NCBI GenBank assembly: GCA_002316805.1 | Contig: DCEF01000024.1 | Location: 1-9,930 of the forward strand | Length of the DNA: 9,930 nt | Reading direction: 5' to 3' | Source: Ruminococcaceae bacterium UBA1036 | GTDB taxonomy: Bacteria; Bacillota; Clostridia; Oscillospirales; Acutalibacteraceae | Part shown: piece after piece, positions 1 to 5,312 of the stretch | How positions within the stretch are numbered: the stretch's first letter is position 1 | Layout: each line of letters starts with the position of its first letter | Position numbers and translations under genes: made by a program | The notes under the pieces: generated by a model | What the model saw: only the letters and a program-made list of their open reading frames with translations | Databases searched by the model: none | Told to the model about the DNA's origin: nothing

Positions 1-414
1 CTCACGCAGAAATTTTATTGCATCGCGAACGTCGGGGTCATCAGTAACGCGCAGAATATTGTCATAAGTCGTGCGGGCTTTCTGCTCGGCGGCAAGGTCT
101 TCGTGAACATCAGTAATTGGGTCGCCTGTAACCTGCAGTGCAGCTGCCGTAAATGGCAAGCCGTTGGCATTACATGGATATATACCGGTCGTATGATTCA
201 CGTAATATGGGCTAAAGCCGCTGCCTTTTATCTGCTCTGGTGTGAGGTTTCGGGTAAGCTGGTGTACGATGGTTGCCACCATCTCCAGGTGGGCAAGTTC
301 TTCTGTACCAACATCAGTCAGTATGGCTTTAAGCTCAGGGTACGGCATACTGTAACGCTGGCTAAGATAGCGGAGCGAGGCTCCGATTTCTCCATCTGGG
401 CCACTGTATCCCGA
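1..414 (-). CDS. cotJC: Spore-coat manganese catalase CotJC, 3' part only, interrupted at its 5' side
   Basis: The minus strand encodes about 138 codons of the CotJC family of spore-coat di-manganese catalases, which are made in the mother cell and placed in the spore coat. Reading begins near 414-408 with YSGPDGEIGASLRYLSQRY. It continues through TEELAHLEM and HEDLAAEQKAR and leaves the window at KFLRE. By comparison with known manganese catalases, the glutamate of PDGE, the ExxH of TEELAH and the glutamate of AAEQ are metal ligands; the last histidine ligand should lie just outside the window. The first ~30 residues of the family are absent. The frame stays open upstream only to a TAG at 445-447, with no family similarity and no start. 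No stop or frameshift breaks the remaining frame, so the fragment is not visibly decaying. A recombinase gene ends at its broken edge. Either a truncated gene or one restored by excision; which one cannot be decided here. Confidence 0.87.
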
Positions 415-427
415 TTTGTTATAGTCA
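403..427 (-). other. Probable attachment-site junction between the recombinase element and cotJC
   Basis: On the minus strand the recombinase stop TGA (425-427) is followed within about 12-20 bases by the first codons with clear CotJC similarity (GYSGPDGE, from 411). The change from element to cotJC must therefore fall in this short stretch. Large serine recombinases usually act at sites next to their own gene, which fits. The exact crossover dinucleotide cannot be read because the partner junction is not in the window. Confidence 0.5.
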
Positions 428-1858
428 CAGGTAGTAAAAAATTTCTATTTGATTTTTCTGCCGGTCGAATATGATTTTGTCGACAAACGACCTTAAAATC
501 ATATTTTTGTGTTCTGTGCTTACAGCGGGGCTGCAGAGCTGTTCAAATATATCGATATGCCGGCATAGCGGCATGTCTGCACTATTATTTATCTGCATTG
601 GACTTTTACAATTTTTGCAGCTGTTCAAACCTTCAATACGCACAAGGGTTTCCTGCGTTGAGGCTTTATACTCTTCAAGGGTATAAGCACCGTCTTCATA
701 CGCTGCTTTTATCCTGGCAAGCTTTTGCTTTTCGCGTGCTATCTGTTTTTCAACTATTTCGATGGCACAGTCTGCCTTGGAAATCCTTTTTATATTTAAG
801 ATCATGTTGCTGCGTTTCAAATTCATTTGAATTGCAGCCATTACCATTGCTTCAAGCAGGCAGGTCAGAATTCCGTGTGAAACACTGCATTTGCCATGTG
901 CATACCCAATGCACTGCATGGAATTTTCAGCACTCCGGGATAAGGTGCTACCGCAGCTGCTGCATTTTACAAGCCCTTGCAGCATGGTTGCAGCAGGCTT
1001 CTTGCGGCCGCAGTCATGCCCGTACATCAGTTTGTTTTTGGACATCATGTTTTGTGCTTCATGCCATGTAGCGTCATCTAAAATGTGTTCATGGCTGCTG
1101 TCTGTTATTATAATATCAGAATCGCTAAAATTGCGGTGGGTCTTATGCTTGGGGTTCCAGCGGATTTTTCCTATATAGACTGGATTGCGCAAAATGTACT
1201 CAACGGTTCTGTTTTCCCAGAGGCCGCCTCGCTTTGTGCGTATGCCCATGGCGTTTAACTTAGCGGCGATTGCACGGCAGCCCATGCCGCCTATGTAGTC
1301 GTCAAAAATCATTTTTACGAATGGAGCCTTGTCAGGGTCGGCTATGTACTGCTTGCTTTTTATAATATATCCAAAAGCTGGCGCAGTGACAGGCTCACCG
1401 CGGATGACTTTTTCATTCATGCCGCGGCGGACTTCCTCAGCAAGATTTATGCTGTAATATTCGTCCATAGCTTCTATCATGGCCTCGACTATAATGGACA
1501 TTTTATCGTCGCCTATCGGCTCCGTAACGGATACGACTTCTATGCCGCACTGCTTTCTCAGCATGGATTTGTAAATTATACTGTCTTCACGGCTGCGGGC
1601 GAAACGTGAAAATTTCCAAACGACTATAATGTCAAATGGTCTCGGTTTAAGCTTTGCCATGCCAATCATGCGCATAAATTCAGGGCGCTTTTTCGCAGTT
1701 TTGCCGCTTATGCCCTCGTCTTCGCGAAAAATAAATTTTTCCGGTAGTATCATTCCGTTTTTGCTTACATATTCCTGAATTTTTTCGAGCTGGCTGCATG
1801 GACTGTACTCAAGCTGCTCATTTGTTGACACCCTTATGTACGCGGCTGCAGTTTTCAT
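425..1858 (-). CDS. Large serine recombinase (SpoIVCA/skin-type site-specific integrase)
   Basis: A 477-residue serine recombinase that cuts and rejoins DNA at paired attachment sites to integrate or excise an element. Residues 1-150 are the resolvase catalytic domain: YIRVS places the nucleophile serine at residue 11 with R9 beside it, and DEGISG (47-52) and FSRFARS (83-89) are typical. Residues about 155-270 form the Recombinase domain (GYIIK, RTKRGGLWENRTVEYILRNPVYIG). A zinc ribbon follows, with C299, C302, C316 and C324. A charged helix at about 365-410 is a likely coiled coil, and the end matches the family's usual hydrophobic C-terminus. Length is normal and no motif is missing. AGGTGA at 1865-1870 lies 6 bases before the ATG. 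It ends against the broken edge of cotJC, as spoIVCA sits at one end of skin, so its job is probably to excise or integrate the element that splits cotJC. A plain prophage or transposon integrase is the alternative. Confidence 0.93.
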   Translation of the reverse strand: MKTAAAYIRVSTNEQLEYSPCSQLEKIQEYVSKNGMILPEKFIFREDEGISGKTAKKRPEFMRMIGMAKLKPRPFDIIVVWKFSRFARSREDSIIYKSMLRKQCGIEVVSVTEPIGDDKMSIIVEAMIEAMDEYYSINLAEEVRRGMNEKVIRGEPVTAPAFGYIIKSKQYIADPDKAPFVKMIFDDYIGGMGCRAIAAKLNAMGIRTKRGGLWENRTVEYILRNPVYIGKIRWNPKHKTHRNFSDSDIIITDSSHEHILDDATWHEAQNMMSKNKLMYGHDCGRKKPAATMLQGLVKCSSCGSTLSRSAENSMQCIGYAHGKCSVSHGILTCLLEAMVMAAIQMNLKRSNMILNIKRISKADCAIEIVEKQIAREKQKLARIKAAYEDGAYTLEEYKASTQETLVRIEGLNSCKNCKSPMQINNSADMPLCRHIDIFEQLCSPAVSTEHKNMILRSFVDKIIFDRQKNQIEIFYYL

Positions 1859-1884
1859 AGCGTATCACCTGCATTGAAGTAATT

Positions 1885-1908
1885 TATTATATGACATGTG
1901 ATTATATG
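1885..1908 (-). promoter_or_regulatory. Tandem CATATAAT motifs upstream of the recombinase gene (candidate promoter)
   Basis: Two copies of CATATAAT occur on the minus strand at 1908-1901 and 1893-1886, 15 bases apart. Each contains a perfect sigma-A -10 hexamer TATAAT. The second continues to CATATAATA, which also fits the CATAnnnTA -10 of mother-cell sigma-K and is close to the sigma-E -10. No convincing sigma-A -35 is seen. ACA at 1914-1912 could serve as a sigma-K-like -35 but at a long 18-base spacing. The sigma assignment is therefore open. Confidence 0.4.
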
Positions 1909-2045
1909 CGCTGTGTCTGCAGCCAAAAACAATTATAAGGGAAGAGATGCTTTTAAATGAATTCTTGCTTTCTGCGCCTGATTTATGGTAAATCCATCAT
2001 AGGACAATCAACGGCCTTAATAAACATGATTTGAGGTGATCGCCA

Positions 2046-2315
2046 ATGGCACCGAAAACACCATTCACATTTTCTGCCGTAAGTTACTTGATAAATAAAT
2101 CTGGAGATGATAAAGTCCGCTGCCGTGAAAAAATCGTCTTTGAACAAACATCTTCACAAAACCGGACATACAAATTCAGGTCTGTTAAGCGCACCGCCTA
2201 TATGACGGAAGCAGAACAGGCCCAATATGACAGAAAAATGATGGAACATGCAGGCGAGATACTGTCGAGCTATCTGTCTGCTGACGGAAATGGAAACACA
2301 CATGAAAAACCATGA
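2046..2315 (+). CDS. Unrecognised 89-residue protein, divergent from the recombinase
   Basis: I do not recognise this protein. It is small and polar with no membrane segment or signal peptide. A basic central stretch (REKIVFEQ to KFRSVKRTAY, about 27-52) could form strands, and is followed by a probable helix (TEAEQAQYDRKMMEHAGEILSSYL, about 54-77). The gene is supported by a strong ribosome binding site, AGGTGA at 2034-2039, 6 bases before the ATG. The recombinase gene has a near-identical leader (AGGTGAT). It is read away from the recombinase across a 187-base gap and converges on the next gene 49 bases beyond its stop. A basic small protein beside a serine recombinase could be a directionality factor, but only the position and charge suggest this. 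No promoter is clear; CATCATA at 1996-2002 fits a sigma-F/G -10 without a good -35. Confidence 0.6.
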   Translation: MAPKTPFTFSAVSYLINKSGDDKVRCREKIVFEQTSSQNRTYKFRSVKRTAYMTEAEQAQYDRKMMEHAGEILSSYLSADGNGNTHEKP

Positions 2316-2364
2316 CAGCACAATGATCCTTTCTTAACACATACATGCTGCTTGTGCCGAAAAA

Positions 2365-2919
2365 TCAAGGTATAATCTCGTCTTTCTTAAAACACAGCCC
2401 GTCGAGCGACAGGCAGATGCCTTCTTTTGTGCTAATAGTATTAAAATCAAAAGATTCCACATGGAATCCTGACCGGTTAAGCAAACCTGTAAGGCGGTCT
2501 TTGCCTTTTGCCATATTTCCCAGGTAAATACATTCAATGCCCTGTTTGATTGAATCAAGGATATCATTGCGAAAACCCGTATATTCATTATGCAGCATAC
2601 GGTATGCCCTGTAAGCTTTAACGGCTTCCTGCAGATATTCATTTGTTACATTGCGAAGGGTACCGCCATTTTTCTGCTCTGGAATTACAGAATCCTGGTC
2701 ACGGTAAATGCAGTGCTCAACAAAATATTTTTTTTGAAACTCAGTGATAGAAACACTGCCTTTTTTGCGGCTTTTAATATAATAATAAATTACGCACGGC
2801 GTATTTCCGGACGACACGGTTTCGAGCACATCATAACCTGGGTCACCTTCGCCGAAGCCTACTATGTGACGTATGCTGCCGCTTGATGGGACTTTTATAT
2901 GACCTATGTACTGGGACAT
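2365..2919 (-). CDS. Unrecognised 184-residue protein
   Basis: I do not recognise a family. The start at ATG 2919 is preferred because AGAGGG at 2927-2932 lies 7 bases upstream; an in-frame TTG at 2937 would sit upstream of that site. The protein begins MSQYIGHIKVPSSGSIRHIVGFGEG, then VLETVSSGNTPCVIYYYI (strand-rich), a charged helical middle (EYLQEAVKAYRAYRMLHNEY) and a C-terminal part with FHVESFDFNTISTKEGICLSLDGL. There is no signal peptide or membrane helix, so it is probably cytoplasmic. It is a single-gene unit with its own promoter (2966-2994), convergent with the 89-residue gene. It may be part of the recombinase element or of the neighbouring chromosome; nothing in the sequence decides this. 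Confidence 0.65.
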   Translation of the reverse strand: MSQYIGHIKVPSSGSIRHIVGFGEGDPGYDVLETVSSGNTPCVIYYYIKSRKKGSVSITEFQKKYFVEHCIYRDQDSVIPEQKNGGTLRNVTNEYLQEAVKAYRAYRMLHNEYTGFRNDILDSIKQGIECIYLGNMAKGKDRLTGLLNRSGFHVESFDFNTISTKEGICLSLDGLCFKKDEIIP

Positions 2920-2965
2920 TACCAAGCCCTCTTTCAATTTATATTAATTTCTCTTCATTTCCAGT

Positions 2966-2994
2966 ATTATACCGTTGATTTTGCCACATGTAAA
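2966..2994 (-). promoter_or_regulatory. Sigma-A-type promoter of the 184-residue gene
   Basis: On the minus strand TTTACA (2994-2989) and TATAAT (2971-2966) are separated by exactly 17 bases. This is one mismatch from the full consensus. The -10 is about 45 bases upstream of the ATG at 2919, leaving room for the ribosome binding site. It is the best promoter match in the window. Confidence 0.65.
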
Positions 2995-3025
2995 GCATCA
3001 GTAGTACTGGGCGTATTGATTTTGC

Positions 3026-3054
3026 TTGTATAATGCAGCCCGATGTTGTAAAAT
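3026..3054 (+). promoter_or_regulatory. Possible sigma-A promoter of the flippase-like gene
   Basis: TTGTAT (3026-3031) and TAAAAT (3049-3054) have 17-base spacing and lie about 43 bases before the ATG. The region is AT-rich, so chance matches are likely; a TATAAT at 3029-3034 lacks a -35 partner. This promoter would be back to back with the better one at 2966-2994. Confidence 0.35.
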
Positions 3055-3096
3055 AAAAAATTGTGAACCGCATTGAAATAAATTCGGAGATGCTTT

Positions 3097-4173
3097 ATGT
3101 CGAAAAAGATCAAGGAGAAACTTAAAAAGAACTGGCTCGTAATTACTACACTCGGAATTTCCACCGGTATATTAGTTTATTCTTTATTCTGCCAGAATGG
3201 TATTATGACATTAGGAAATATCATAGCGAAACTTAGGGTAGGTTGGGTTATCGCTACAATGGCAGCCGTAATTGCGAGCTGGCTTTTGGAAGGATTTGTA
3301 CTCCATATCATAGTAAAACATATTTGGAAGGACTGGGATTACAGCAAATCTTATAATATAGGAATGGTTGGCGTCCTGTACAGCGCAATCACGCCATCCG
3401 CTACAGGCGGCCAGCCAATGCAAATAATCACAATGCACAACATGGGAATGGATACGGGTGTAGCGTGCTCAGCTATTGCGATAAAGACGCTTACCTATCA
3501 GATAGTGATGGTGCTCTATGCTGTGATAATGGTTATTGCAAAGCTTAAATATTTTCAGGTTAATGTAAACAACTTTGCGTGGCTGACTGTTGTAGGCATT
3601 TTTGGCAATGTCATTTTTATTGCTGTTGTTTTTATGTTTATGGTAAGCAAAAAAATAACAGACCGTATTCTCCGCTTTTTTCTGCACATTGCCAATAAAA
3701 TGAAACTGTGCCGCAATCCTGATGAGCGGTATGAACAGATACACAGCCAGCTTGCACTGTTTCACAACGCGTCAAAAAGGATGGGCAAATCAGGTAAGCT
3801 TTATTTAATAGTTATGGCATTTACAACGCTTCAGATTACGTTGACAAGTCTTATCCCGTATTTCATTTATCGCAGTTTCGGCCTGCGCGGCGCCAAAATT
3901 TCCATTATGATTGCCGCGCAGGTCTTTGTAGCAATGATTTCTTCGTTTGTTCCCCTGCCAGGCTCTACAGGTGGCGCAGAGGGCTGCTTTTATATCTTTT
4001 TCGGGCCGTATTTTAAGTCGGGCATATGGCCGGCAATCATTGTGTGGCGCTTTGTAACTTACTATCTTAACATCCTTGTTGGGGCTGCCAGTGTATGGTG
4101 GAGCAACAAGTATATAAAGAACAAGAAAATGCGCGAAAAAGCAGTTTTCAGCGATGATGGCCAGCGGCATTAA
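3097..4173 (+). CDS. Flippase-like polytopic membrane protein (LPG-synthase TM / UPF0104 family)
   Basis: A 358-residue integral membrane protein with about eight hydrophobic segments (roughly 14-31, 49-71, 85-98, 120-149, 160-184, 234-256, 265-285, 296-340). Signature stretches are SAITPSATGGQPMQ (96-109), PLPGSTGGAEG (286-296) and WRFVTYYLNILVG (317-329), which mark the family containing the transmembrane half of lysyl-phosphatidylglycerol synthase (MprF) and the YbhN-type proteins. Members are thought to move or modify membrane lipids. There is no soluble aminoacyl-transferase domain, so it is not a complete MprF. GGAGA at 3086-3090 lies 6 bases before the ATG. The N-terminus is lysine-rich (KKIKEKLKKN), consistent with the positive-inside rule. 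It is a single gene, convergent with the 88-residue gene beyond it. The exact substrate cannot be told. Confidence 0.88.
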   Translation: MSKKIKEKLKKNWLVITTLGISTGILVYSLFCQNGIMTLGNIIAKLRVGWVIATMAAVIASWLLEGFVLHIIVKHIWKDWDYSKSYNIGMVGVLYSAITPSATGGQPMQIITMHNMGMDTGVACSAIAIKTLTYQIVMVLYAVIMVIAKLKYFQVNVNNFAWLTVVGIFGNVIFIAVVFMFMVSKKITDRILRFFLHIANKMKLCRNPDERYEQIHSQLALFHNASKRMGKSGKLYLIVMAFTTLQITLTSLIPYFIYRSFGLRGAKISIMIAAQVFVAMISSFVPLPGSTGGAEGCFYIFFGPYFKSGIWPAIIVWRFVTYYLNILVGAASVWWSNKYIKNKKMREKAVFSDDGQRH

Positions 4174-4189
4174 ATTATCAACAATTTAA

Positions 4190-4233
4190 TTTCATATAAA
4201 AATAGGATGTATCCATTTGATGAATGCATCCTA
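4190..4233 (-). terminator. Rho-independent terminator of the 88-residue gene
   Basis: TAGGATGTAT (4203-4212) pairs with ATGCATCCTA (4224-4233), a 10-bp stem with one wobble pair and an 11-base loop. On the minus strand the stem is followed by TTTTTATAT. It lies 29 bases past the stop of the minus-strand gene. On the plus strand no T-run follows, so it is probably one-directional. Confidence 0.6.
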
Positions 4234-4261
4234 AATGCTGTCTAAAGTAAAAATGCCGCCT

Positions 4262-4528
4262 TTATTTATTAATGGCAAAGTCAGATGAATCTCTTGCCTC
4301 TACCTGAAGATCCTCTAAGATTTCAGGAAGAGTTTCAGAAAAAACGAAACAGCGGCGAAGTTGATTACCAAGCGCAATGGTGTAAGAAAGCTTAGTGGAA
4401 ACGAACTGATCCTTTGTTTCTCCGTTTTCGTTTTTGATACGGATACCATAACCGTCGCGGCGGTTACCGAATACAAAATATTTAAGACATACACCAGGAA
4501 TTTCTGCTCTTCCTAAAAATTTGATCAT
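4262..4528 (-). CDS. Small protein of unknown function (tentatively DUF6514-like)
   Basis: An 88-residue soluble protein. It has an N-terminal strand-rich part (MIKFLGRAEIPGVCLKYFVFG), then YGIRIKNENGE (27-37) and a helix-like ALGNQLRRCFVFSETLPEILEDLQVE (52-77). The pattern of a YGI strand followed by a helix holding a Leu-Pro-x-x-Leu turn resembles a small Clostridia family of unknown function that I recall as DUF6514. This is recognition by eye and may be wrong. Gene status is well supported: AGGAGTG lies 7 bases before the ATG, a promoter lies at 4580-4608, and a terminator follows at 4190-4233. It is a monocistronic unit. No function can be assigned. Confidence 0.7.
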   Translation of the reverse strand: MIKFLGRAEIPGVCLKYFVFGNRRDGYGIRIKNENGETKDQFVSTKLSYTIALGNQLRRCFVFSETLPEILEDLQVEARDSSDFAINK

Positions 4529-4579
4529 TTGCCTTCACTCCTTCTCAATGTGAACTTTGTTTATATAAGGAATGGTATT

Positions 4580-4608
4580 ATTTTATTTCACAAAAAAGAA
4601 AAAATCAA
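4580..4608 (-). promoter_or_regulatory. Sigma-A-type promoter of the 88-residue gene
   Basis: On the minus strand TTGATT (4608-4603) and TAAAAT (4585-4580) are 17 bases apart, about 51 bases before the ATG at 4528. The spacer holds two T-runs. The surrounding 195-base gap is very AT-rich, which lowers specificity. Confidence 0.5.
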
Positions 4609-4637
4609 GAGAATTTAAATCATTTATATAATAAAAT

Positions 4638-4694
4638 TAAAAAATGCACAACATATTTGTGATAATCAATTTAAAATTGTTTATATGTTGTACA
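4638..4694 (-). terminator. Nested inverted repeat behind the PAP2 gene, weak terminator candidate
   Basis: ACAACATAT (4648-4656) is the exact inverse of ATATGTTGT (4683-4691). One mismatch further out, two more pairs form. Inside the loop CAATTTAAAATTG (4667-4679) is itself a palindrome. Read on the minus strand, the outer stem is followed by GCATTTTTT, as expected for termination after the PAP2 gene, whose stop is 30 bases before. The stem is almost all A-T, so an operator or chance AT-rich structure is equally possible. Confidence 0.35.
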
Positions 4695-4723
4695 CTTAAT
4701 TCTGCTAACTAAAAAACAGACAA

Positions 4724-5221
4724 TTACGCTCTGTATAAAATGCCAATAAGCAGTGCACATAATACGCCAAGGATAGAACCGAACATAGTATCTGACGGAT
4801 AATGCACAAAAAGAAAGACGCGTGAAAATGCAATGCCGCATGCGAGCGCTAATGCGAAAATGCCGAGAGGCCTGCTGACAAAAAAAATGATTGTCGCCGC
4901 AGCGAAAGATGAGGCAGAGTGGCCTGAAGGGCATGAATACCCGCCAGGCGTATGGATAAGAAGCTGCCGGCCGGGATAGGCAACAAATGGGCGCGGCCTG
5001 CCGATAATCGGCTTTAAGATTTGGCTTATGATATGTGCCAGCGCAACGGCAAAGAAAAGCATCATCGCATAGTGCCGTCTTGCCGGGTCAAGGGCAAAGC
5101 ATAGTGCAAAGAAAAACCACACAACTCCCGCATTACCGAGGCGCGAGAGCAGTGTGAAAAAGAAATCTGTGAATCTATTGTGAAGATGATTCTGAACATA
5201 ATTCAAAATCGTTACATCCAT
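4724..5221 (-). CDS. PAP2-family membrane lipid phosphatase
   Basis: A 165-residue type 2 phosphatidic-acid-phosphatase-family membrane enzyme, of the class that removes phosphate from lipid phosphates or undecaprenyl pyrophosphate at the outer face of the membrane. All three motifs are complete: KPIIGRPRP (K70, R77, P78; KX6RP), PSGH (98-101, with the catalytic acid-base histidine 101) and SRVFLFVHYPSD (S133, R134, H140 nucleophile, D144). Hydrophobic segments are near 32-44, 52-69, 104-137 and 147-163. Length is typical for the small single-domain members. The start ATG follows a G-run (GGGGGG) and agrees with the family N-terminus (VQNHLHNRFTDFFF). The gene is divergent from the P-type ATPase over 82 bases. 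The motif arrangement allows a role in recycling the wall-lipid carrier, but the sequence does not fix the substrate. Confidence 0.93.
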   Translation of the reverse strand: MDVTILNYVQNHLHNRFTDFFFTLLSRLGNAGVVWFFFALCFALDPARRHYAMMLFFAVALAHIISQILKPIIGRPRPFVAYPGRQLLIHTPGGYSCPSGHSASSFAAATIIFFVSRPLGIFALALACGIAFSRVFLFVHYPSDTMFGSILGVLCALLIGILYRA

Positions 5222-5252
5222 AAAAGGCCCCCCGTATGGTTTTATCTTTTAT

Positions 5253-5281
5253 ATTATACCATATTTTTTTATAGATGCGAA
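5253..5281 (-). promoter_or_regulatory. Sigma-A-type promoter of the PAP2 gene
   Basis: On the minus strand TTCGCA (5281-5276) and TATAAT (5258-5253) have 17-base spacing, 32 bases before the ATG. An inverted repeat TATGGT (5235-5240) / ACCATA (5258-5263) covers the -10 and start region and could be an operator. The divergent ATPase gene must also be promoted from this gap, but no plus-strand promoter stands out. Confidence 0.55.
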
Positions 5282-5312
5282 TATACATATTAAAAATTGG
5301 GGGATGATTAAT

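Noticed and set aside
103..474. Plus-strand 123-codon reading frame
   Set aside because: It lies opposite the cotJC fragment, whose minus-strand translation is clearly family-like. No ribosome binding site or protein similarity supports the plus frame.
471..1178. Three overlapping plus-strand frames opposite the recombinase
   Set aside because: The minus strand holds an unbroken recombinase with all motifs; these frames are its antisense shadows and have no start signals.
1859..2045. Possible cotJC 5' end just upstream of the recombinase
   Set aside because: Minus-strand frames here contain stops and show none of the expected CotJC N-terminal residues.
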